Notes under the pieces: model-generated
What the model saw: only the letters and a program-made list of their open reading frames with translations
Database searches by the model: none
What the model was told of the DNA's origin: nothing
From: Chrysochromulina tobinii
Taxonomy: Eukaryota > Haptophyta > Prymnesiales > Chrysochromulinaceae
NCBI GenBank assembly: GCA_001275005.1
Contig: JWZX01001512.1
Coordinates: 1 to 25,168 of the forward strand
Direction: 5' to 3'
DNA: 25,168 nt
In this document: piece by piece, positions 14,825-22,940 of the stretch
Position numbering within the stretch: the stretch's first letter is position 1
Layout: each line of letters begins with the position of its first letter
Translations under genes and position numbers: made by a program

Positions 14825-17800
14825 ATGGACCGTAATGAGGCCACGCCCCGCGACGCGGCGGATGCGCATTCGTTTGCCCGTTGTGGCGCTTCTACCCAAT
14901 TGGCGCGTGCTAGTTGCTGCGTCTGCCGGCGCGCCTTCAGCAATGGATCGGCATGCTATGTGGACCAGACCAATGTAAAGCTGAAACGCTTTCACCTATG
15001 GTGTAAAAAGCGGCCCGCGGCACTTGATGGCGTGGAGGCACAGACCGTGCCAGGTTTCGCTTCTCTGAGCGCCACCGCCAAAGAAGCAGTGCGAGCTTGG
15101 CTCCAGGCGCCGGCGGAACAATCGCAGCGACGCGAGGAGTCAGAACGCCCGGGACGGCCGATGGCGATGACTCGGGTTCATCCTCTGCCCACCGATGATT
15201 CAGTGGATGGATCTGGCGCGACGGTGCGCGCGATCGCCGCCGCAGCCACATCTGCTGTACCTGCACCCGATGCGGCGGCGGCGGACGATCATGGGGATGG
15301 CGCATCTACCTGGATCCCACCTCAACGGAAGCGCAAGCGTGACTACCACGTGGACGCCAAGGAGAGCAGCCACCGCCAGTGGAAGGCGTTCGGGTCGGAC
15401 CCAACACGGCGCAGCATGTTGGGCATCCGCACTGTGCGCATCCTGCACGCGCGTGCACTGCTCACGCGCATGCAGCTCGAGATGTACCGCGGCGACCGCC
15501 CGGCGGCCCTGCGGCTTCTGGCGACGCTGCTGCGCGAGTTTATTCATCTGCGCGCGGCGCTGGCTCAAGCGGGCTTCGAGCTACTGAGCAGCAGCGCCAA
15601 TGAGCATGAGCAGGTGCTGCGCTTTGGGCGCCGCATGGCGATGCTCGACAAACCAAACCGCTCCACCTGGCAACTGCTCGCAGCCTCCTCGACGCTGCGC
15701 CATGACAACGGGCTGACCCAGCACGCGGCGCACCGTCTCGCGGCGGCAGTGGCCTTCCTGCAGGCGGTGCTCGGCCAGCGCCCCGAGCGCACGGCATGCA
15801 TGCACGACGCGGAGCTCCACGGCCACCTTGGACTGCTGATGCATGCACAGCTCGCCCTTGCCGCCTCGTCGCGGCGGGGCACGTCGCTCCGAGGTGTGAA
15901 GGACGTCGGTGTGAAGCCGCTCCGTGCGGCGGCCGCCGCCACTGCGGAGGTGGATGCCAGGCTGCGGACGCCGGGCGCGCGTGGGCATACCAGTGGGCAT
16001 GCCAGGTGTGAAGCCAGGTGTGAAGCCAATGGGCATGCCATGCCATTCGAGATCGACGCGCGCGCGTGGACGGAGCCGATTGGTGCGGCCAGCTCCGAAT
16101 TCCACAGCGAATTCCACAGCGGGCCCTCACCTCACCTCGCGGCACACGCGCTGCTCCATGACGAGGGCGAGGATGCGAGCGCCCCAGATGACGCCCTGGA
16201 GGTAGTGCCCCAGATGGCGGCGGTGGCCGAACGGGGCCGCCAACAGGTGGGCATGCCGTTGCCGGTGCAAAGGGGTGCAGCGACCGCCACAACGGGCTCG
16301 TTCACAACGCGCTCATTCACAACGGGCGAGCGCGACGTTGAGAATGAGCTGAGCGCCTCGTCAGCTTTTGTGTACGTCGGTGGGAAGGACGTCGGTGTGA
16401 ATGACGTCGGTGTGAATGACGTGGATGCGGCCGACGACGAGAGCGAGGGACAGATGGAGAGCGAGGGGCAGATGGAGAGCGAGGAAGGGGACGAGGACGA
16501 TGAGGACGACGAAAGCGAGTATGGCGGTGTGCTCGTCGAGGAGAGTGAGGAGGAGGGCTTCGTGGGCGAGGCGGAGCTATTGACCATGGCAGAGCTCGAG
16601 GAAGAGGATGACGACGACGCGGGGGATAGCTTGGGCGCCATGGCCGATGGCGAGGACGAGGGTGAGGAGCTGGAGGAGCTGGACACGGAGGACGCTGACG
16701 ATGTCGAGGCGGTGGAGGAGGACGAAGAAGGCGAAGCGTCCAGCGCCCACGACGGCGCCGTCGAGCCCGAGGCGGATGAGAGGCGCCCACGACGGCGCGG
16801 ATACGAGGCGAATGCGGCGGCAGAAGGCCCTGTCAGCGACGACGACGGCGATGGCAGCGAAGGTGGCGTGGACGACGTGACCGCTGCCGCCTTGGAGGTC
16901 GACTCATCGGACACAGAGGACGAGTCCGAGAAGGATGCTGAGATGGACGCGGCGTATTTGGCGGCCGAGCGGGCGATGGCCGCGAGCAGCAGGGGTGACG
17001 ACGAGTCCGAAGGCGAAGGTGGTGACCCAGTACATGCGCTGCGGGACCTACTCAACCTATCGCTGCCCGCGGCGCTCGAGCGGGCGCATACCGCCATTCG
17101 CTACCTGCGGCATGCCTTCGAACGTCGGCCAGACAGCTGCCTGTACGCCGCGTGCCTAGCGCAGACCCTAGCCTTTGTACACGCGCTCACCGAAGCGCAC
17201 AGCGGCGCCGCTGAAAGCGCCGACGTTGACGGCAGGGATGGTGAGGACGCAGAAGCCATTACTCCCATGGCAGAAGCACGGCAAGTACTTTATGCGCTGG
17301 CGCATCCGAATCAACGGCCGTGCGCGATCCCAGCTCCGACCGAGGCAGGCGGGGATGCGCAGGTAGCCAGCGCACCAGCCGTTGACGCGCCTGCCTCCAT
17401 GCCCCCGACCAGTGCGCCGCACGTCGCCGCACCAGCCGCTAGCTCGCCCCTACTGCCCCTACTGGAGCCCATCCCGAGCGTAGCGGCTCGCGAGCTGTGG
17501 CTCCATTGGCTGCAGCAACACGAGCCAGACGAGCTCGAAGCGCGTGCCAGGGCAACGGTGGCGCTGCTGCAGCTCGACGGACGCTCCGACCGTGGCGCTG
17601 CGGAGCTGGCTCGTCTGCTGCCGCTCGTGTACGGCGATGCAGCTGACGTCATTGATGATGCGGCAGCGCGTGCGCTGCCGCTCGAGACGGCGCTGCACCT
17701 GATCAGCCATCGGCTCGAGCTCTACCCCAACGACGAGAGTGCGTGGGGGGCGCTCGAGTTCGTGCTTATAAAGACCGCCTGCAACCCCTCCGATGACTCC

Positions 17801-18097
17801 GATGAGGGCTTGAGAGCAGCGCTCGTGGCCACGCGCGACGAGGCGGCACGCTGGTGGGCGACCAACTACGAGTGGTGGCCTCGCGCGTGCTTTGCGGTGC
17901 ACGAGCTGGCCGCACGGTTGCTACCCGCTGCGCGGCCAGCTAGCCGGCGCGGCACGTTGTGGGAGGCCAAGCAGCGCTGCGCCGAGCAACTTCTCCTCGT
18001 GCTCGAGCAGGCGGTGCGTGACGAGGGCGGCGATAGCTGGAAGACCCTGCTGCTCGTGCATACGCGGAGGGATTTGAAGGCGCTGCTGCAACTCTAA
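14825..18097 (+). CDS. large acidic protein with PARP-type zinc-finger-like motif; possible TAF1A-like C-terminus
   Basis: A 1090-residue single frame from the ATG at 14825 (context CCACATGG). Residues 31-60 carry Cys31-x2-Cys34 and His57-x2-Cys60 spaced as in PARP-type zinc fingers, which bind DNA ends. A basic cluster (PPQRKRKRD, about 162-170) looks like a nuclear localisation signal. Residues 200-340 are helical and Ala/Leu-rich. Residues about 532-737 are extremely acidic. The last 350 residues are helical again (ALERAHTAIRYLRHAFERRPDS, ALHLISHRLELYPNDESAWGALEF) with TNYEWWPRACF, which recalls the WWP motif of TAF1A, a subunit of the RNA polymerase I selectivity factor. That link rests on memory of one motif and is weak. 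Several short in-frame tandem duplications lie in the middle. An rDNA transcription or chromatin role would suit the motifs but is not shown. Confidence 0.8.
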   Translation: MDRNEATPRDAADAHSFARCGASTQLARASCCVCRRAFSNGSACYVDQTNVKLKRFHLWCKKRPAALDGVEAQTVPGFASLSATAKEAVRAWLQAPAEQSQRREESERPGRPMAMTRVHPLPTDDSVDGSGATVRAIAAAATSAVPAPDAAAADDHGDGASTWIPPQRKRKRDYHVDAKESSHRQWKAFGSDPTRRSMLGIRTVRILHARALLTRMQLEMYRGDRPAALRLLATLLREFIHLRAALAQAGFELLSSSANEHEQVLRFGRRMAMLDKPNRSTWQLLAASSTLRHDNGLTQHAAHRLAAAVAFLQAVLGQRPERTACMHDAELHGHLGLLMHAQLALAASSRRGTSLRGVKDVGVKPLRAAAAATAEVDARLRTPGARGHTSGHARCEARCEANGHAMPFEIDARAWTEPIGAASSEFHSEFHSGPSPHLAAHALLHDEGEDASAPDDALEVVPQMAAVAERGRQQVGMPLPVQRGAATATTGSFTTRSFTTGERDVENELSASSAFVYVGGKDVGVNDVGVNDVDAADDESEGQMESEGQMESEEGDEDDEDDESEYGGVLVEESEEEGFVGEAELLTMAELEEEDDDDAGDSLGAMADGEDEGEELEELDTEDADDVEAVEEDEEGEASSAHDGAVEPEADERRPRRRGYEANAAAEGPVSDDDGDGSEGGVDDVTAAALEVDSSDTEDESEKDAEMDAAYLAAERAMAASSRGDDESEGEGGDPVHALRDLLNLSLPAALERAHTAIRYLRHAFERRPDSCLYAACLAQTLAFVHALTEAHSGAAESADVDGRDGEDAEAITPMAEARQVLYALAHPNQRPCAIPAPTEAGGDAQVASAPAVDAPASMPPTSAPHVAAPAASSPLLPLLEPIPSVAARELWLHWLQQHEPDELEARARATVALLQLDGRSDRGAAELARLLPLVYGDAADVIDDAAARALPLETALHLISHRLELYPNDESAWGALEFVLIKTACNPSDDSDEGLRAALVATRDEAARWWATNYEWWPRACFAVHELAARLLPAARPASRRGTLWEAKQRCAEQLLLVLEQAVRDEGGDSWKTLLLVHTRRDLKALLQL

Positions 18098-18113
18098 ATA
18101 CAAGATTCCTCCT

Positions 18114-18119
18114 AATAAA
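18114..18119 (+). terminator. AATAAA polyadenylation signal
   Basis: The canonical AATAAA hexamer lies 17 bp after the stop of the acidic protein gene, in the short AT-rich patch CTAATAAATCGG. This is close to the stop codon, implying a very short 3' UTR if it is used. Confidence 0.5.
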
Positions 18120-18325
18120 TCGGCTAGAAATGACTCCAAAGGAGAACTACAACTAGATCCCGCCCGGTCGAAGTTGAGTTCCCCGTTCTCAGAAGTCGGT
18201 ACACGCGCGGACACCGGTCACCGCCGGGATCGAGTGCGCGAGAAACAACAAGTGGGCCACGAGAAAAGCTGACCACGATGGACGCCGTACGCGAGCGTAG
18301 GGTGTCACTTGGCGCCGAGGGCAGC

Positions 18326-18366
18326 GTCGAGGCTTACCCGACGTGCGTCGAGGCAACCCGACGTGC
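18326..18366. repeat. 20/21-bp tandem duplication
   Basis: GTCGAGGCTTACCCGACGTGC, written here as GTCGAGGC-TT-ACCCGACGTGC, occupies 18326-18346. A copy reading GTCGAGGCAACCCGACGTGC follows at 18347-18366. It lies in the 350-bp gap between the acidic protein gene and the coiled-coil gene, where I see no other feature apart from the AATAAA. Confidence 0.8.
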
Positions 18367-18447
18367 GGTGGTGCGGTTGACGACTCACTGACCATATCAG
18401 ATTCACAGACTCAAAGCCAACTGAGTGGTTAGCCGAAGAGACTGCAA

Positions 18448-18897
18448 TCATAGCGATTCCTCTGTCGGAACCTGCACCTCTGAGAGCGCATGCAGCCGCT
18501 GCAGTTGTTTGAGCGCGCCCTCGGCGGCGCGAAACTGCTGTGCCGATGGGTTGTTGTTGTGCAGTTCTTGCAAGCGGCCGAGCGACGCCGAGGCCTCTGT
18601 GAGCCGATTGCGCAGAAGATGGAGCTCGCCCTCGAGCATCGCGCGCCTCTCGCGCTCGTCTTGGATCGCCTTGCTCGTCCGGTACGCTGCGCCGCCTTCC
18701 AGTTCGCCGCTGAGCCACCCGTGGAATTGGTCAATCTCTGCACGGATGGCGCTCGCCTCCTCATCTGCGCGGCGCGTGATCACCTCCTCATCTGCAATCA
18801 GGCCTTCGAGCTCCGCGTGACGGTCGCGTGCCGCGCATGCGTGCCGGAGCAAATGTGCGGCGAGGGTTTCGGCCTCTTCGAAAGCCAGGACGTCCAT
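18448..18897 (-). CDS. small coiled-coil protein, unknown function
   Basis: A 149-residue protein from the ATG at 18897 (MDVLAFEEAETLAAHLL). The frame extends upstream to 18984, but those residues lie in the presumed 5' UTR. Almost the whole length is predicted by eye to be alpha-helical coiled coil, with heptad-like Leu/Ala spacing: LEGLIADEEVITRRADEEASAIRAEI, then ERRAMLEGELHLLRNRLTEASASLGRLQELH. No membrane segment or signal is present. It could be a subunit of a microtubule, kinetochore or tethering complex, but I cannot assign a family. It is divergently paired with the FAIM-PDZ gene, with only 158 bp between start codons. Confidence 0.72.
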   Translation of the reverse strand: MDVLAFEEAETLAAHLLRHACAARDRHAELEGLIADEEVITRRADEEASAIRAEIDQFHGWLSGELEGGAAYRTSKAIQDERERRAMLEGELHLLRNRLTEASASLGRLQELHNNNPSAQQFRAAEGALKQLQRLHALSEVQVPTEESL

Positions 18898-19055
18898 TTT
18901 GGTGGTTCGCGTATTGAAGTGAACGTTAACACGACAGAGGGGCGGGAAGGGTGAGGGCAATTTGTGGTCAGTGGCAGCCTGCAACGCGCGCTAGTCGGAT
19001 CCGACCGCGTCTTGTCGAGCGCCCTCATTTTGGGCTCTCGGCGAGGCTTGAAGTC
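18898..19055. promoter_or_regulatory. 158-bp bidirectional promoter region
   Basis: Start codons of the coiled-coil gene (minus, 18897) and the FAIM-PDZ gene (plus, 19056) face away from each other across 158 bp. Both 5' UTRs and both core promoters must fit here, so shared regulation is likely. No TATA box is visible. AACGTTAAC at about 18921-18929 is a near-palindrome that could be a binding site. Confidence 0.5.
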
Positions 19056-20189
19056 ATGTCTGCCGACCTGCCGACGCCGCCGCCGGCGCCGTTGATGCCC
19101 ACGCTGCAGATGACCGGCCTCTCAACGGCCAATCCGGCTGCTCCGCCGACCCCACACAAGAACTCGGGGCGCCGGCTGAGCAAGTCGGTGATGACGGCAG
19201 ACAGCAGCGACTCCGACGGCTCTAAGGGCTGGGGCCTTGTGCCGCTGCCGATGAACGATGGCAGCGGTACCGCTCGCGCCGTGCGCGTGGTGCAGTCGAC
19301 GCAGATTGAAGACCTCAATATGATCTCAGTGAAGTGGGTCTTCAACTTGCCGGACCACACAGGTAAGGAGCATATGCAGCAGGTTGAGCTTCGCCACGGC
19401 CGTCGCTCGGGGATCCGCAAGATCTACGTCAACAAGGAGCTCGTTGCGCGCGATAAGAGCATATGGAAGGCTATCTCAGACTCGGGCAGCACGCATCAGT
19501 TCATGATCGGTCCCACGAACCGGAACGAGTGCGCGGTGACCATCTACCCGAAAGGGTCCATCATGTCGGGCTACCAGTATCAGCTCGAGATCGACGGGCG
19601 CGCGATCGAGAAGCAGACGGCCGTGGGCCAGGAGCCGACAGTCGAGGGTCTCGACATTGGCGTCCGTGCCATCGAGCTGCCCAAGTCGGCCAACGGACTC
19701 GGCATGACGATCCGCAACAACCCGCTCGGCCCGACGGGCGTGGTGGTGTGGACGGTGGAGCCCGGCAAGCCCGCGGATCAGATTGGCATCAAGATCGGCG
19801 ACGTGATCCTCTCGATCGAGGACCACCTCGTCAACGAGATCGACAAGCTGGCCGAGTACGTGGGGGAGAGCCAGGACGTGGTCCACATGGAGATCGCCGG
19901 AACGGCGACGTCGCGCGTGGTCATCATGCAGAAGATGCTCCCAGGAGCGGATCCCGAGGCACGCACGCCTATCGGCCTCGGGCTGCAGACGACGTCGTGC
20001 GGGGTGGGCATCCTCGTCACCGAGATCGACCATGGCTCGGCTGCCGCCTATTCGGACCTCAAGATTGGCGACGCGGTGCTCTCGATCAATGATCAGGTGC
20101 CCTCCTCGCCCAAGGACGCGGTCAAACTCATCCTCGAGGACAAGGGCCAGCCTGTCAAGTTCGTCATCATCAGTAGCAAAGAGGTGTGA
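19056..20189 (+). CDS. FAIM-like domain protein with two PDZ domains
   Basis: A 377-residue protein from the ATG at 19056. The first 85 residues are a disordered Pro/Ser leader. Residues about 90-188 match the beta-sandwich of Fas apoptotic inhibitory molecule: ISVKWVFNLPD for the usual WxVxLxD, VELRHGRRSGIRKIYVNKELV for xxFEHGTxSGxRxIxVDGxE, and GYQYQLEIDGRAIEK for YxYxLEINGK. PDZ1 spans about 203-292 with the carboxylate-binding GLGM loop. PDZ2 spans about 305-377 with GLGL. Each PDZ has a KIGDxxLSI core and they are separated by a short linker. PDZ domains bind C-terminal peptides and FAIM-like domains act in stress and proteostasis in animals, so a scaffold that brings clients to the FAIM fold is a reasonable inference. 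No signal or membrane segment is seen. The fusion is unusual. Confidence 0.85.
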   Translation: MSADLPTPPPAPLMPTLQMTGLSTANPAAPPTPHKNSGRRLSKSVMTADSSDSDGSKGWGLVPLPMNDGSGTARAVRVVQSTQIEDLNMISVKWVFNLPDHTGKEHMQQVELRHGRRSGIRKIYVNKELVARDKSIWKAISDSGSTHQFMIGPTNRNECAVTIYPKGSIMSGYQYQLEIDGRAIEKQTAVGQEPTVEGLDIGVRAIELPKSANGLGMTIRNNPLGPTGVVVWTVEPGKPADQIGIKIGDVILSIEDHLVNEIDKLAEYVGESQDVVHMEIAGTATSRVVIMQKMLPGADPEARTPIGLGLQTTSCGVGILVTEIDHGSAAAYSDLKIGDAVLSINDQVPSSPKDAVKLILEDKGQPVKFVIISSKEV

Positions 20190-20493
20190 CGTGGCGGCCA
20201 TACCGTAGGAAACAGCAATATTAAGTGAAGCAGCGGCAGCAGCTACCGCACGGCATGCACACATTACACGAGGGCAGCACCCAGCAGTGGAGAGAACAGG
20301 GGGCGGGGTGGTGTGACAGTGGGGTCGCACGCGGGCACTGGGTGCGTTTCCACTTGGACTAGAGCGGGCTATACTGTACCTGGGGCCCTTGACCTGCGGG
20401 CGTGCGGGGCCGCGGCGGTTACAATTAGAAGTACCATGTGATTTTGAGGATTTTGCATTCTCGAGCCGAGAGTCCATCACTCGGCGATCGGAG
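20190..20493. promoter_or_regulatory. intergenic region upstream of CRTISO-like gene
   Basis: About 300 bp between two plus-strand genes. It holds the 3' UTR of the FAIM-PDZ gene and the promoter of the carotenoid isomerase gene. CAATATTAAGTG at about 20216 is the most AT-rich point of the first half. No defined element is recognised. The frame of the isomerase continues upstream to 20389, but only from a TTG codon. Confidence 0.4.
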
Positions 20494-22557
20494 ATGTTAG
20501 CTTCATTACATCTTGGCGTGCTCTTGCTCGCGCCGAGCGCGCTCGGCTTCGTGGCCCTGCCCACCCTGCGCGTGGCCCACGGCCATGCGGCCTCCCCGCT
20601 CTCGCAGCTGCGCATGGTGGACGTTCAGCGAAAGACTGGCGACAACGTCGAGCAGATCAAGGACACAAAACGCGATAAGGTGATGACCTTCTCGTATGAC
20701 ATGTCCATCGACACGGGCTACGAAAAGCCGACGTACAAGGGCACGGGCAATGGCCTGTCGGGCGACGACCTCGACGATGAGTACGATGTCGTCGTCATTG
20801 GTTCGGGCATGGGTGGCCTGGCGTGCGGCGCGCTGTCGCAGGAGTACGGCTCCAAGGTGGTGGTCCTCGAGTCGCACATCAAGCCGGGCGGCTCGGCGCA
20901 CACGTTCTCTCGCATGCACAACGGCGGCAAGTACTCGTTCGAGGTCGGGCCCTCCATTTTCGAGGGCCTAAACGGCCCGTCGCTCAACCCACTGCGCACG
21001 ATTCTCGACATGCTCGGCGAGGACCTCAAGTGCGAAACCTACACGGGACTGGGCTACTGGACGCCCGAGGGCTACTGGCGCTTCCCGATCGGCTCCGCGC
21101 AGAAGTTCGAGGACCTCATCTACGAGCGCTGCGGCAAGGAGGAGGGCGACAAGGCCGTCGCTGAGTGGGCGGCTCTTCGCAAGCGGCTCAAGACGCTGGG
21201 TGGCTCGACCACGGCTGTCTCGCTCATCAACCTGCGCCAGGACGCGGGGATGATCGCGACGACCGCGGGCGCCACGCCGTACGTTCTGACGCATCCGGAT
21301 GTCTTCCTCGACCTGCCGCTCACCTTCGACTCGCTGCACAAGACCGTGGACCAGATCATCACAGTGCCCTTCCTTCGCAACTACATCGACACAATGTGCA
21401 TCTTTTGCGGCTTCCCGGCCAAGGGCGCGATGACGGCGCACATCTTGTACATCCTGGAGCGCTTCTTCGAGGACGGTGTCGCCTTCTGCGTGCCCCTGGG
21501 TGGCACCGTCGAGATGGCGTACTCGTTCCAGCGCGCGCTCGAGAAGCGCGGCGGCAAGCTCTCGCTCAACACGCACGTCAAGGAGTTGATCTACGATAAG
21601 GAGCAGCAGCGCTGCGTGGGCGTCAAGCTCAAGAACGGCAAGGTGATCAAGGCCAGGAAGGCGGTCGTGTCGAACGCGACGCCCTTTGACACCGTCAAGA
21701 TGCTCCCCGACGGTGGCGACGCGCCCGAGCTGCCCGAGGGCGTGCGCGAATGGAAACGCACCCTTGGCAAGCTGCCGCGCCACGGCGCCATCATGCACCT
21801 CTTCCTCGCCATCGACGCGAAAGACCTCGACCTGTCGCACATCCAGGATCCGGCGCACCTTGTGGTGCAGGACTGGGGCCGCTCGCTCCAGGACTCGCAG
21901 AACCTGTGCTCCTTCTTCATCCCCTCGCTGCGCGATCCGAGCGTTTGCCCGCCGGGCAAGCACTGCATCCACGTTTACTCTTCGGGAGGTGAGCCGTATG
22001 AGCCGTGGGAGAAGCTGGAGACCGGATCGCCGGAGTACGAGAAGTTCAAGGAGGAGCGCGCCGAGGTGCTCTGGCAGGCCGTCGAGCGCTGCATCCCTGA
22101 TGTGCGCAAGCGCGTCGAGTTCTCCATCATCGGCTCACCCCTCGCACACGAAGCCTTCCTGCGCCGCGATCGTGGCACGTATGGTCTCGCGTGGGCGGCT
22201 GGCACCTCGGCGCCCTTTTCGGGCGCGCTCTCCTCCCTGCTGCCCTTCCCCTTCCCCAACCTCAAGACGCCCATCGACGGCTTGCTGCGCTGCGGCGACT
22301 CGTGCTTCCCCGGCATCGGCACGCCCTCCGCGGCAGCCTCGGGCGCCATTGCCGCCAACACCATCCACTCCGTCAGTGAACACGTGAGGCTGCTCAAGGA
22401 GACTGCGAAGCGAGAGCCCAAGTACGCCTTCCTCGACCCGGGCCCGATCGGCTCGCTCTACGAGGCTGTCGTCGGCTGGTCAACGCCTTCGACCGAGCTG
22501 CGCGGCACCAAGGCCGCCGAGGTGTCGGCGCCGCCCGGTGGCGCCGCGATGGTGTGA
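20494..22557 (+). CDS. CRTISO: plastid-targeted carotenoid (prolycopene) isomerase
   Basis: CRTISO converts poly-cis-lycopene to all-trans-lycopene before cyclisation, in the plastid, using reduced FAD. The 687-residue protein starts at the ATG at 20494. The first 19 residues, MLASLHLGVLLLAPSALG|F, form a signal peptide with Phe at the expected +1 site, then a basic Ala/Ser/His transit segment, as in plastids bounded by four membranes. The FAD-binding motif YDVVVIGSGMGGLACGALSQEYG lies at about 92-114, followed by VVVLESHIKPGGSAHTF. A C-terminal FAD-contact motif, GLLRCGDSCFPGIGTPSAAASGAIAAN, lies at about 597-623. Length and both motifs fit CRTISO, though CRTISO-like paralogues and retinol-saturase-like enzymes share the fold, so the exact substrate is less certain. 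The gene is intronless, and its 3' end faces the long coiled-coil gene. Confidence 0.88.
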   Translation: MLASLHLGVLLLAPSALGFVALPTLRVAHGHAASPLSQLRMVDVQRKTGDNVEQIKDTKRDKVMTFSYDMSIDTGYEKPTYKGTGNGLSGDDLDDEYDVVVIGSGMGGLACGALSQEYGSKVVVLESHIKPGGSAHTFSRMHNGGKYSFEVGPSIFEGLNGPSLNPLRTILDMLGEDLKCETYTGLGYWTPEGYWRFPIGSAQKFEDLIYERCGKEEGDKAVAEWAALRKRLKTLGGSTTAVSLINLRQDAGMIATTAGATPYVLTHPDVFLDLPLTFDSLHKTVDQIITVPFLRNYIDTMCIFCGFPAKGAMTAHILYILERFFEDGVAFCVPLGGTVEMAYSFQRALEKRGGKLSLNTHVKELIYDKEQQRCVGVKLKNGKVIKARKAVVSNATPFDTVKMLPDGGDAPELPEGVREWKRTLGKLPRHGAIMHLFLAIDAKDLDLSHIQDPAHLVVQDWGRSLQDSQNLCSFFIPSLRDPSVCPPGKHCIHVYSSGGEPYEPWEKLETGSPEYEKFKEERAEVLWQAVERCIPDVRKRVEFSIIGSPLAHEAFLRRDRGTYGLAWAAGTSAPFSGALSSLLPFPFPNLKTPIDGLLRCGDSCFPGIGTPSAAASGAIAANTIHSVSEHVRLLKETAKREPKYAFLDPGPIGSLYEAVVGWSTPSTELRGTKAAEVSAPPGGAAMV

Positions 22558-22940
22558 TAGGCTCGGATCACCTCTGAACACGGTGCGAATGGTTGTGTGC
22601 ATGTACCCAACACACGCATGTACAGTGCAATTTTGTACCGAATGGTGCTGTGAGAAATTCTCGTGGCGCGCGCGTACTCCGCGCCGAGGCGGTCGCTCCC
22701 GGTCTCGCGCCGCGACCCCGGCCGATGGACCCCGGCGGCGCGGCCCGCCCGCGGGGCGCGGGCATGGAGGAAGTGTTCTCAATCCGGTACCACCACGCAC
22801 GGGCCCAGGAAGCGGCCCGAAGTCGGCTAGAAAGCTACTGAGCCCGTCGTCAGGCACCTGCACTTTGTACTCCTTTACGTCGCTACTTTGTCTATCTATC
22901 CATGTGCTTCGTTCGCTGCACTGGGTCCGTCATAAAGTCG
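22558..22940. other. convergent 3' intergenic region
   Basis: About 380 bp between the stop of the isomerase gene (plus) and the stop of the long coiled-coil gene (minus). It contains both 3' UTRs. Frames crossing it on both strands are open by composition only. CATGTACCCAACACACGCATGTAC at about 22610 includes the short inverted pair GCATGTAC. Nothing else stands out. Confidence 0.4.

Noticed and set aside
18951-19055. Upstream extension of the FAIM-PDZ protein
   Set aside because: The extra 35 codons begin at a non-ATG codon and carry no domain. The ATG at 19056 precedes the first plausible protein sequence.
20389-20493. Upstream extension of the carotenoid isomerase
   Set aside because: It begins at TTG, and the ATG at 20494 directly starts a good signal peptide. 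An extension would bury that signal.
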